Part shown: piece by piece, positions 1 through 5,928 of the stretch
How positions within the stretch are numbered: the first letter of the stretch is position 1
How the letters are laid out: each line of letters begins with the position of its first letter
DNA from: Solirubrobacteraceae bacterium
GTDB lineage: Bacteria > Actinomycetota > Thermoleophilia > Solirubrobacterales > Solirubrobacteraceae
Length of the DNA: 9,855 nt
Direction of reading: 5' to 3'
NCBI GenBank assembly: GCA_019683665.1
Contig: JADGIB010000122.1
Span: 1-9,855 of the forward strand
Position numbers and translations under genes: made by a program
Notes under the pieces: generated by a model
The model's database searches: none
What the model saw: the letters and a program-made list of their open reading frames with translations, nothing else
Told to the model about the DNA's origin: nothing

Positions 1-314
1 CGCGCCGGCGCCCCGCGCGCGCCGCGGCGGGGGCCGGCGCGGGCGACGGCGCCCGCGGCGCGGCCGCGGCCGCCCCGGCGGGGCTGGGCCGTGCCGCCGT
101 GACGGGACGGGCGCACGCGCTCGCGCGCGGGCGCCGCCCGGGACGGGGTCTGGGCCTCGACCCGCGCGGCGGCCGGGCCGGGCGCGGGCGCGGCGTCACG
201 GGCCTCGGTGGCCTGCTCGCGCAGCCACTGGCTCACGACGGCGGCCTGCGCACGGGCGGCGCGGCGCGGGGAGGCGGGTGCGTGGATGTCGGTGATGTGG
301 AGGATGGCCTCCAC
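1..314 (-). CDS. Partial unrecognised Ala/Pro/Arg-rich protein, N-terminal part, runs off left edge
   Basis: An open frame runs leftward from a GTG at 314-312 to the edge without a stop (about 104 codons). It begins V/M-EAILHITDIHAPASPRRA and contains VVSQWLREQ, then becomes a low-complexity Ala/Pro/Gly/Arg stretch. Nearly every codon ends in G or C, as in the confident genes here, which is the main support for coding. Upstream in-frame codons 317-345 include ATA, CTA and ATT, rare in this window, which favours the GTG start over an in-frame GTG at 356. There is no well-spaced Shine-Dalgarno (GGAGG is about 15 nt away), so the start is uncertain. It would be divergent from the tetR gene and its start lies in an inverted repeat (297-314), so TetR control is plausible. 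No family recognised; a non-coding GC-rich stretch cannot be excluded. Confidence 0.4.
   Translation of the reverse strand, partial: MEAILHITDIHAPASPRRAARAQAAVVSQWLREQATEARDAAPAPGPAAARVEAQTPSRAAPARERVRPSRHGGTAQPRRGGRGRAAGAVARAGPRRGARGAPA
297..314. promoter_or_regulatory. Perfect 18-bp inverted repeat, candidate TetR operator 1
   Basis: GTGGAGG-ATGG-CCTCCAC has two perfect 7-bp arms around a 4-bp spacer. It sits about 50 bp upstream of the tetR start and covers the GTG of the divergent frame. Size and place fit a TetR-family operator. A second copy of the 14-bp core lies 22 bp downstream. Binding is inferred. Confidence 0.5.
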
Positions 315-319
315 TATAG

Positions 320-335
320 CGGAGACGAGCCTCCG
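320..335. promoter_or_regulatory. 16-bp inverted repeat, candidate TetR operator 2
   Basis: CGGAG-ACGAGC-CTCCG has 5-bp perfect arms. Its core (321-334) matches the core of the 297-314 repeat at 10 of 14 positions, both being GGAG-N4-GCCTCC. It would overlap the -35 region of the proposed tetR promoter, consistent with autorepression. Inferred. Confidence 0.45.
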
Positions 336-341
336 GTTGAC

Positions 342-347
342 TAGAAT
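342..347 (+). promoter_or_regulatory. Possible -10 box for the tetR gene
   Basis: TAGAAT resembles a -10 hexamer and ends 15 nt before the tetR ATG, giving a very short leader. There is no convincing -35 box 17 bp upstream and no Shine-Dalgarno before the ATG. A TTGACT at 337-342 overlaps this box and so cannot be its -35. Confidence 0.3.
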
Positions 348-362
348 GCGTCTCACCCAGAC

Positions 363-956
363 ATGTCCGAACCGGCCCCGCGCATCCCGACCGTCCGCCG
401 ACCGCAGCGGGCGGACGCGCGCCGCAACTACGACGCGCTGCTGAGCGCCGCGCGCGACGTCTTCGCCACCGAGGGGGCGCAGGCGCCGCTCGAGGAGATC
501 GCCCGCCGGGCCGACGTCGGGATCGCCACGCTCTACCGCAACTTCCCGACCCGCCAGGACCTGTTCGACGCCGTCTACCTGGGGGAGGTCGAGGAGCTGT
601 GCGACACCGCGCGCGAGCTCGCCGAGCTGCCGCCGTGGGAGGCGTTCGCCGCCTGGGTCGACCGCTTCGCCGGCTACATCGCGACGAAGATGGCGATCAA
701 GGAGGGGCTCGACCGCGACTCCGAGACCGTCCACGACTGCCGGGCGGCGATGGTCGCCGCCAGCGAGCCGCTCTTCCGCCGCGCCCAGGCCGCCGGCGAG
801 ATCCGGCCCGACGCCGAGTTCGACGCGGTCCTGCGGATGCTCGCCGGGATCACCGCCGCGACCTACGTCAGCGACGCGCAGCGCGACCAGGTCATCCGGA
901 TGGCGCTCGACGGGCTTCGCACGCGCCCGCCGGAGCCGTCCGGCGCCGCCGCCTGA
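363..956 (+). CDS. TetR/AcrR-family transcriptional regulator
   Basis: This is a 197-residue one-component repressor, a normal length for the family. The N-terminal three-helix DNA-binding domain spans about residues 20-70. Its helix-turn-helix reads PLEEIARRADVGIATLYRNF (42-61) followed by PTRQDLFDAV, the classic TetR signature. The rest is the helical ligand-binding and dimerisation domain, whose effector cannot be read from sequence. The ATG at 363 gives the family's usual short basic N-terminal arm; the upstream region has no clear ribosome site. Two related inverted repeats at 297-335 suggest it represses itself and perhaps the leftward frame. Its 3' end overlaps the convergent permease gene by 65 nt. 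Family assignment is certain, target is not. Confidence 0.93.
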   Translation: MSEPAPRIPTVRRPQRADARRNYDALLSAARDVFATEGAQAPLEEIARRADVGIATLYRNFPTRQDLFDAVYLGEVEELCDTARELAELPPWEAFAAWVDRFAGYIATKMAIKEGLDRDSETVHDCRAAMVAASEPLFRRAQAAGEIRPDAEFDAVLRMLAGITAATYVSDAQRDQVIRMALDGLRTRPPEPSGAAA

Positions 957-1938
957 CGAGCGCGCCGGCCGCGCCGACCGCGGCCGGGACCGCGAGGTAC
1001 GGCCCGGAGAACGCGAGCACGGCGACGACGGCGACGAGCGCGCCGCGCGCGGCCCAGCGCACCGGCCCGTCGAGCAGCCGCGCGCCCGCCGCCGTGCCCA
1101 TGACGTAGACGGCCAGGAAGCAGGCGCTGCACGCGGCCACGAGCGCGTCGACGTCGATCGCCCCGGCGGCCGGCGGCGCGAGCAGGACCCCGCTCGCCGC
1201 CGCGAACGCGGCGAGCGCCCGGCCGCGGCGCGCGAGCCCGCGCGGCGCCGAGCCCTCGGCCGCGAGCGCCCCGGCGAGGCCGGCGGCCGCCGCCACGTAG
1301 GCGTTCATCGTCCCCATCGTCAGCAGGACGGCCAGCCCGGCCGTGACCGTCCGGCCGGCCTCGCCGAGCCCGGCGCCCATGAGGTCCGCGAGCGGGACGT
1401 CGGACGGGGCGGCCGTGCCCAGCGCGCCGATGGTCGCCACCGCCAGGCCGAGGTAGAGGACGGTCATCGCGCCGAGCGCGGCGAGCATACCCGCCAGCGC
1501 GAGCTGCAGGCGCGCGGTCGCGCGCAGCCCGACGGCGTTGGCGGCCGTCACCGCGGCGATCATGCCGGCGGCGGCGACGACCGCGCCCGAGCGCCCGGCC
1601 CCGAGCAGCTCGGCGACGTAGAGCCCGCCGATGAGCGCGACCGCGGGCGCGCCGACGGCGACGCCGGCCAGGAACCACCAGCCGGTGACCGCGCCCGCCC
1701 GCGGGCCGAACGCGCGGCGCGCGTAGGCGGCGGTGCCGCCCGGCTCGGGCTGGCGCACGCCGAGCGCGGCGAAGACGACGGCCACCGGCGCCGAGATCGC
1801 CAGCAGGGCGGCCCAGGCGATCACCGACGCCGGCCCGGCCGCCTCGGCCGCCAGCGCCGGGAGGATGAGCACCCCGGGGCCGAGCAGCGCCCCGAGGTAG
1901 AGGGCGGCGGCGGCCCGGGTCGAGAGCGGGCCGGTCAT
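892..1938 (-). CDS. APC-superfamily amino acid permease (YjeH-like)
   Basis: A 348-residue hydrophobic protein, probably about ten membrane helices. The N-terminal segment ALYLGALLGPGVLILPALAA (residues 12-31) matches the glycine-rich TM1 of APC transporters. The following AGPASVIAWAALLAIS, the EPGGTAAYARRAFGPRAGAVTGWWF loop and TM3 resemble the YjeH-type group, which includes an amino acid exporter in E. coli. It is shorter than the usual 400-plus residues, so one or two C-terminal helices seem absent. The tail is basic (VRRRRR, from 328). The ATG at 1938-1936 has no strong Shine-Dalgarno, so a leaderless mRNA is possible. It is divergent from a stand-alone Lrp-type effector domain across 105 bp, a pairing that suggests amino acid transport. 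Its 3' end overlaps tetR by 65 nt. Substrate and direction are inferred. Confidence 0.85.
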   Translation of the reverse strand: MTGPLSTRAAAALYLGALLGPGVLILPALAAEAAGPASVIAWAALLAISAPVAVVFAALGVRQPEPGGTAAYARRAFGPRAGAVTGWWFLAGVAVGAPAVALIGGLYVAELLGAGRSGAVVAAAGMIAAVTAANAVGLRATARLQLALAGMLAALGAMTVLYLGLAVATIGALGTAAPSDVPLADLMGAGLGEAGRTVTAGLAVLLTMGTMNAYVAAAAGLAGALAAEGSAPRGLARRGRALAAFAAASGVLLAPPAAGAIDVDALVAACSACFLAVYVMGTAAGARLLDGPVRWAARGALVAVVAVLAFSGPYLAVPAAVGAAGALVRRRRRTAPAGACEARRAPSG

Positions 1939-1988
1939 GAGGGCAGTGTCGCGCGGATCCCGGGGCAGGTGGTGACCGATCGCCCCGG

Positions 1989-2004
1989 GCAGGCGGGCGC
2001 CTGC
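1989..2004. promoter_or_regulatory. 16-bp palindrome between permease and RAM-domain genes, candidate operator
   Basis: GCAGGCG-GG-CGCCTGC has perfect 7-bp arms and lies near the middle of the 105-bp divergent intergenic region. It could be an operator for both genes. GC-rich palindromes occur by chance in DNA of this composition, and Lrp-type sites are usually more AT-rich, so support is only moderate. Confidence 0.35.
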
Positions 2005-2030
2005 GCAATGATCTGCCGCCCAGCCGCCGA

Positions 2031-2040
2031 GGAGGAGAGG
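2031..2040 (+). promoter_or_regulatory. Ribosome binding site fixing the RAM-domain gene start
   Basis: GGAGGAGAGG ends 3 nt before ATG 2044, with GGAG at 2034-2037 spaced 6 nt. This selects ATG 2044 over the upstream in-frame GTG at 1969, which has no comparable site. Confidence 0.7.
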
Positions 2041-2043
2041 ATC

Positions 2044-2301
2044 ATGCCCCTGGACGCCGTCGACCGCCACAGCGACGAGACCGCGGCCGCCATCGCCGAG
2101 CGGCTCGGCGCGACGCCCGAGGTCGTCTGCGCCCACATCGTCTCCGGGGAGGGCGACGTCCTCGCCGAGGTCGCCGTCGCCGACCTCGCCGCCTACGAGC
2201 GGCTCCTGTTCGGCACGCTCCTGGGCCTGCCGCACGTCAGCGACGTGCGCTCGAACTTCGTCCTGCGCACGATCAAGCCGCCCGGCCCGCTGCCGGTGTG
2301 A
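2044..2301 (+). CDS. Stand-alone Lrp/AsnC effector-binding (RAM) domain protein
   Basis: An 85-residue protein matching only the C-terminal half of Lrp/AsnC regulators. The pattern ATPEVVCAHIVSGEGDVL (23-40), then DLAAYERLLFGTLLGLPHV (47-65), then SNFVLRTIK (69-77) and a terminal PLPV is the diagnostic alpha-beta sandwich (RAM/AsnC ligand-binding fold). The N-terminal helix-turn-helix is absent: ATG 2044 has an excellent ribosome site and upstream codons carry no HTH. Such domains are known to form multimers and bind amino acids; some act alone or co-assemble with full-length paralogues. Its divergent neighbour is an APC permease, so amino acid sensing or control of transport is a reasonable inference. 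It converges on xylH with a strong hairpin between. Confidence 0.88.
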   Translation: MPLDAVDRHSDETAAAIAERLGATPEVVCAHIVSGEGDVLAEVAVADLAAYERLLFGTLLGLPHVSDVRSNFVLRTIKPPGPLPV

Positions 2302-2302
2302 C

Positions 2303-2337
2303 GGGCGGCGCGCCGGCCGGGGGCCGCCGCGCCGCCC
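2303..2337. terminator. GC-rich bidirectional hairpin between convergent genes
   Basis: Perfect 10-bp arms GGGCGGCGCG (2303-2312) and CGCGCCGCCC (2328-2337) enclose one C-C mismatch and an inner 5-bp stem CGGCC/GGCCG with a 3-nt loop. It fills the 41-bp gap between the stop of the RAM-domain gene (2301) and the stop of xylH (2343). There is no U-tract, but its place between two 3' ends fits a shared terminator or mRNA 3'-end stabiliser. Confidence 0.65.
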
Positions 2338-2342
2338 CGCGC

Positions 2343-3593
2343 TCAGGCGCGTCCCGCGCCGGCCAGGTTGCGCCGCGCGAGCGAGTCGACGGTGACGGCC
2401 GCCAGCAGGACGAGGCCGGTGATGATGAACTTCGTCCCGGCCGCCAGCCCGAGCAGGCCGAGGCCGTTGTCGATCGAGGCGATGACGATCGCGCCGAGCA
2501 CGGCGGCCTTGATCGAGCCGCGCCCGCCGAACAGCGACGTGCCGCCGATGACCGCCGCGGCGATCGAGTAGAGGAGGATCGTGCCGCCGCCCGCGCCGGT
2601 GTCGACCGAGGTCAGGCGCGAGGCGAGGACGACCCCGCCGAGCGTCGCCATCATCGAGCAGAGGGCGAAGCAGGCGATCCGCACGGTGTCGACCGGGATG
2701 CCGGCCCGGCGGGCGGCCTCGATGTTGCCGCCGATCGCGTAGACGTGGCGCCCGAAGCGGCTGCGGTTCAGCACCCACGTCCACAGGACGTAGAGCCCGG
2801 CCAGCATGAGGACGACGTAGGGGACGCCGCGGTCCTGGTTGGCCACCCACGCGGCGGCGGCCAGCGCGGCGGCGAGCGCGACGACGCGCAGGACGATGAG
2901 CGACGGCGGGTCGGCGGGCAGCTCCGCCCGCCGGCGCGCCCGGTCGCGCGCCAGCTGCGCGGCGGCGTGGCCGGCGACCGCCACGGCGACGAGCACGTAC
3001 GAGGCGGTGGCGGAGATGAAGCCGTTGGCCAGGTCGATGATGAGCCGGCTCTGGATGATGACCGTGCCCTTGTCGCCGATGATGAGCAGCACGGCGCCGT
3101 TCCAGGCCAGCAGGCCGGCGAGGGTCACGACGAACGACGGGATCCCGATCTTCGTGAACAGCAGGCCGTTCAGCGCCCCGATCCCGCGGCCGACGATCAG
3201 CACGACGATCACCGCCGGCAGCCCGGCGAGCTCCCAGTCGCCGCCGGGCAGCGTCAGGAGCGCCACGATCGCGCCGCCGACGCCGCTGACGTAGCCGACG
3301 GACAGGTCGATCTCGCCCAGCAGCAGGACGAAGACGACCCCCATCGCGATCGTCATGATCCCCGCCGCCTGGATGACGAGGTTGAGGAAGTTGCCGGCGG
3401 TGAGGAAGTTCGCGTTCTGCGACTGGAAGACGACGACGATGATCACCATCCCGACGAAGATCGGGAGCGAGCCGAGCTCGCCCGACCGGACCTCCGCCCA
3501 CCAGCGCGCGGCGTAGGCGCCGAGCGAGTCGCCCGCGGGCGCCCGGTCGAGCGCGGTCCGGTGCTGGGTGGGGTCGACGACCGGCGCGCTCAT
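2343..3593 (-). CDS. xylH: Xylose-type ABC transporter permease
   Basis: This 416-residue protein is the membrane subunit of a sugar ABC importer of the BPD_transp_2 (RbsC/XylH) family, forming the channel with XylG. A roughly 40-residue cytoplasmic N-terminus precedes the first helix (about 43-57). Family landmarks are GEIDLSVG (93-100), GIPSFVVTLAGLLAWNG (150-166), the coupling-loop element IGGNIEAARRAGI (287-299) and GGTSLFGGRGS (350-360). A charged stretch (about 215-228, RDRARRRAELPADPP) lies between helices, as in XylH proteins. The ATG at 3593 forms an ATGA overlap with the xylG stop, and GGAGGAGA lies 7 nt upstream within xylG. It is the last gene of the leftward operon and ends at the 2303-2337 hairpin. 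Xylose specificity comes from linkage to xylA; the fold alone would also fit ribose or other sugars. Confidence 0.92.
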   Translation of the reverse strand: MSAPVVDPTQHRTALDRAPAGDSLGAYAARWWAEVRSGELGSLPIFVGMVIIVVVFQSQNANFLTAGNFLNLVIQAAGIMTIAMGVVFVLLLGEIDLSVGYVSGVGGAIVALLTLPGGDWELAGLPAVIVVLIVGRGIGALNGLLFTKIGIPSFVVTLAGLLAWNGAVLLIIGDKGTVIIQSRLIIDLANGFISATASYVLVAVAVAGHAAAQLARDRARRRAELPADPPSLIVLRVVALAAALAAAAWVANQDRGVPYVVLMLAGLYVLWTWVLNRSRFGRHVYAIGGNIEAARRAGIPVDTVRIACFALCSMMATLGGVVLASRLTSVDTGAGGGTILLYSIAAAVIGGTSLFGGRGSIKAAVLGAIVIASIDNGLGLLGLAAGTKFIITGLVLLAAVTVDSLARRNLAGAGRA

Positions 3594-4396
3594 GCGAAGC
3601 TCTCCTCCTGCTGCCCCGGCACGTGGCTGAGCGCCCCGGCGGTGATCGCCTCGACGACCTTCGCCTGCGTCGCCTCCGAGGTGCGGAACTCGGCGACGTT
3701 CTGCCCCAGGCGCAGGACCGTGATGCGGTCGGCGACCTCGAACACGTCGTGGAGGTTGTGGGAGATGAGGATCACGCCGAGGCCCTGCTCGGCCAGCCGG
3801 CGGACGAGGTCGAGGACCTGGCGGGTCTGCGCGACGCCGAGCGCGGCGGTCGGCTCGTCGAGCAGGACGACCTTCGAGTTCCACATCACCGCCTTGGCGA
3901 CGGCGACCGACTGGCGCTGTCCGCCCGACAGGCCGGCGACCCGCCGGCGGACCGAGCGGATCGTCGTGACCGACAGCGTGGCCAGCGTCTCGCGCGCGCG
4001 GCGCTCCATGAGCGTCTCGTGGAGGGCGCGCAGCGGCCCGGTCACCTCCTCGCGCCCGAGGAACATGTTCTGGACGACGTCGAGGTTGTCGGCCAGCGCG
4101 AGGTCCTGGTAGACGACCTCGATCCCCAGCCGCGCCGCGTCCTTCGGGCCGTGGATCGCGACCCGCCGCCCCGCGAAGCGGATCTCGCCCTCGTCGACGG
4201 CGTGGATGCCGGCGATCGACTTGATGAGCGTCGACTTGCCGGCGCCGTTGTCGCCGACCAGGGCCAGCACCTCGCCGGCGTGGACCTCGAGGTCGACGCG
4301 GTAGAGCGCCTGGACGGCGCCGAACGCCTTTGAGATGCCCCGCAGCTCCAACAGCGGGACAGGGCGCCCCGGAGGGCGCCCCGCCTCGATCGTCAT
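3590..4396 (-). CDS. xylG: Xylose-type ABC transporter ATP-binding protein, single domain
   Basis: This 268-residue protein is the ATPase that powers sugar import. All ABC motifs are intact: Walker A GDNGAGKST (48-56), Q-loop Q97 in VVYQDLAL, signature LSGGQ (156-160), Walker B VVLLDEP (176-182), and H-loop H213 in ISHNLHDV. It has one nucleotide-binding domain, unlike the roughly 500-residue double-domain RbsA and enterobacterial XylG; the single-domain form is known in actinobacterial xylFGH and in FrcA-type systems, where the protein would act as a homodimer. It starts 1 nt after the xylF stop with only a weak ribosome site, so translational coupling is likely. Its stop overlaps the xylH start by 4 nt. 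Confidence 0.93.
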   Translation of the reverse strand: MTIEAGRPPGRPVPLLELRGISKAFGAVQALYRVDLEVHAGEVLALVGDNGAGKSTLIKSIAGIHAVDEGEIRFAGRRVAIHGPKDAARLGIEVVYQDLALADNLDVVQNMFLGREEVTGPLRALHETLMERRARETLATLSVTTIRSVRRRVAGLSGGQRQSVAVAKAVMWNSKVVLLDEPTAALGVAQTRQVLDLVRRLAEQGLGVILISHNLHDVFEVADRITVLRLGQNVAEFRTSEATQAKVVEAITAGALSHVPGQQEESFA

Positions 4397-4397
4397 G

Positions 4398-5549
4398 TCA
4401 GATCCCCGCCTCGTCGCAGGCCTTCTCGAACGCGCCGGCGCACAGCTCGTCGCGCTTGACGAACTCGTCGGCCAGCACGGTCTCGGCGATGTTCTCCTTC
4501 GTCACCGCGACCGGGGTGAGCAGGACCGACGGGACCTGGCGCTGGCCGTCGTCGGACTCGCCGTTGACGAGGCCGGCGGGCGGCTCCTCGCCCTTCGACA
4601 GGGCGATCGCCAGCTGCGCGGCGGCCTCGGCCTCGGCCTTGATCGCCTTGTAGACGGTCATGCACTGGTCGCCGACGAGGATGTTCTGCAGGCCCTGGAG
4701 CGTCGCGTCCTGGCCGGTGACCGGGATCGGGTCGAGCTTGCGCGCCTTCTGGGCCGAGATGACCGAGTTGGCGAGGCCGTCGTTGGCGGCCAGCACGCCG
4801 TCGATCCGGTTGTCGGCCTTCTGGAGCATCTGCTCGTAGATCGTCAGCGCCTGCTGGTTGTCCCAGTCGGGCACGGACTGATCGGCCACCTCGACCCACT
4901 CGCCGGACTCGAACTTCGGGTCGATGACCGAGTTGTCGCCCTGCGCGAACAGCGTCGCGTTGTTGTCGTCGGGCGAGCCGTTGAGGACCGCGACGCGCGG
5001 CGTCTCGACGCCGGCGGCCTCGAGGCAGTCGACGAGGCCCTGGCCCTGCAGCTCGCCGACCTTCACGTTGTCGAACGACACGTAGTAGTCGGCCTTGCCG
5101 TTGAGCGTGAGGCGGTCGTAGTCGATGACCTTCACGCCCTTGGCGGCGGCGAGATTCTGGATCGCGGCGCCCGACCCGGAGTCGAGGTTCGTCAGCAGCA
5201 GGATCTTCGCGCCGTTCGTGATCGCCTGCTCGGCCTGCTGCTGCTGGGCGGACTTGTCGCCCTGCGCGTTGTGGATCTCGACGGGCACGCCCGCCGCGTC
5301 GAACGCGGCCTGCAGGAGCGGCCGGTCGGCCGTCTCCCAGCGCACCGAGCTCTGCGTGTCGGGCAGCAGGACGGCGACCTTCTGGGCCTCGCCGCCGCCG
5401 GTCGTCGACGCCGCGGTCGCCGCGCCGGTGCCGGCGGCGGCGGTGTCGCCGCCGTCGTCGTCGCTGCCGCACGCGGCCAGCGCCAGGACCGCCGCGCCGA
5501 TCGCCGCCGTGGACAGCAGCGCCCGGTGGACGCCTCCGTGATGCCTCAT
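4398..5549 (-). CDS. xylF: Xylose-type sugar-binding lipoprotein of ABC importer
   Basis: A 383-residue periplasmic-binding-protein-like lipoprotein (type 1 fold, Peripla_BP_4 group). Residues 1-27 form a lipoprotein signal peptide with lipobox LAAC, so Cys27 would be lipidated and anchor the protein outside the membrane. A Gly/Ala/Thr/Asp-rich linker (28-55) follows. The mature domain begins KVAVLLPDTQSSVRWETADRP, and contains QQAEQAITNGAKILLL, KVIDYDRL and YYVSFDN (strongly XylF-like), GVLAANDGLA and VTGQDA, the conserved sugar-site segments of the family. The ATG at 5549 has a strong purine-rich ribosome site (AGGAGG) within the last codons of an upstream ORF whose TGA overlaps this ATG. 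It leads xylF-xylG-xylH. Specificity for xylose is inferred from sequence flavour and the adjacent xylA; glucose or arabinose binding is not excluded. Confidence 0.93.
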   Translation of the reverse strand: MRHHGGVHRALLSTAAIGAAVLALAACGSDDDGGDTAAAGTGAATAASTTGGGEAQKVAVLLPDTQSSVRWETADRPLLQAAFDAAGVPVEIHNAQGDKSAQQQQAEQAITNGAKILLLTNLDSGSGAAIQNLAAAKGVKVIDYDRLTLNGKADYYVSFDNVKVGELQGQGLVDCLEAAGVETPRVAVLNGSPDDNNATLFAQGDNSVIDPKFESGEWVEVADQSVPDWDNQQALTIYEQMLQKADNRIDGVLAANDGLANSVISAQKARKLDPIPVTGQDATLQGLQNILVGDQCMTVYKAIKAEAEAAAQLAIALSKGEEPPAGLVNGESDDGQRQVPSVLLTPVAVTKENIAETVLADEFVKRDELCAGAFEKACDEAGI

Positions 5550-5803
5550 CCCTCTCTCCTCCTGGTCGTCGCCGCGCCGGCGACGCCGGCGTGGGCGGGT
5601 GGTGGTGGGCTGCCGGCGAGCGCCAGGGCGCCGACGGGCTCGGCGCGCTCCCCCAGGGCGCTCGGGGTCGCCTCGACGCGGGTCGCGGCGCCGGGGACGG
5701 CGTGCTCGCGCAGCGGGTCGCGCACGGCGACCCCGAGGCGCGCCGCGCCGACGGCGATGCCGACCCACACCGTCGCGGACCGCTGTTCCGTGACCGACCC
5801 CAT
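5546..5803 (-). CDS. Small unrecognised ORF preceding xylF, probably leaderless
   Basis: An 85-codon frame from ATG 5803 with nearly every third position G or C up to about codon 64, as in true genes here. It reads MGSVTEQRSATVWVGIAVGA and later VAVRDPLREHAVP, and ends in a Pro/Ala/Arg-rich tail (SPPPPAHAG, TTRRREG). No family recognised; there is no clear signal peptide or membrane helix. Two facts support translation. A promoter at 5815-5844 would start RNA about 4 nt before this ATG, and its TGA overlaps the xylF ATG (ATGA) while its last codons form the xylF ribosome site. It may be a small protein or a leader whose translation couples to xylF. An in-frame ATG at 5878 lies upstream of the promoter and was not chosen. 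The alternative is a 250-nt xylF leader with chance coding bias. Confidence 0.5.
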   Translation of the reverse strand: MGSVTEQRSATVWVGIAVGAARLGVAVRDPLREHAVPGAATRVEATPSALGERAEPVGALALAGSPPPPAHAGVAGAATTRRREG

Positions 5804-5814
5804 CGTGCGGGCCG

Positions 5815-5844
5815 ACCATCGCCGATCCCCGAACGTATTGTCAA
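5815..5844 (-). promoter_or_regulatory. Promoter of the xylF operon
   Basis: On the minus strand a perfect TTGACA (5844-5839) is followed after 18 nt by GATGGT (5820-5815), which keeps the A and final T most conserved in -10 boxes. Transcription would begin near 5808, within a few nt of ATG 5803. An interrupted GAAC/GTTC inverted repeat (5831-5848) spans the -35 and could be a repressor contact; that part is weak. Confidence 0.55.
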
Positions 5845-5891
5845 GTTCCAACCAAAACCTGGGATGGGAGCGCGTCATTTTCGCGTGAGCT

Positions 5892-5921
5892 TTGACGGAA
5901 CTCGCACGGTCCTGGTACGAA
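5892..5921 (+). promoter_or_regulatory. Promoter of xylA, predicted leaderless transcript
   Basis: TTGACG (5892-5897), an 18-nt spacer, then TACGAA (5916-5921). The -10 ends 7 nt before the xylA ATG, so transcription should start at or next to the A of the ATG. No Shine-Dalgarno precedes the ATG, in agreement with a leaderless message, common in actinobacteria. Confidence 0.6.
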
Positions 5922-5928
5922 TCCCGGC

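Noticed and set aside
1..90. Dense GC dyads and GGC/CGC runs as possible structured RNA or repeat
   Set aside because: They follow from near-total GC content and the Ala/Arg/Gly codons of the leftward frame; no repeat unit is regular.
337..342. TTGACT as -35 box of tetR
   Set aside because: The position 17 bp downstream falls on the ATG itself and has no -10-like hexamer.
1969..2043. Upstream GTG start extending the RAM-domain protein by 25 residues
   Set aside because: No ribosome site, unconserved-looking residues, and a strong ribosome site directly before ATG 2044.
892..3501. An 869-codon leftward open frame spanning two genes
   Set aside because: Only its last 348 codons (from ATG 1938) encode a recognisable protein. 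The upstream part is an out-of-frame shadow of xylH and antisense to the RAM-domain gene.
2298..4112. Long rightward open frame of 604 codons
   Set aside because: It is antisense to xylH and xylG, rich in Asp/Arg/His repeats typical of high-GC shadow frames, and matches no family.
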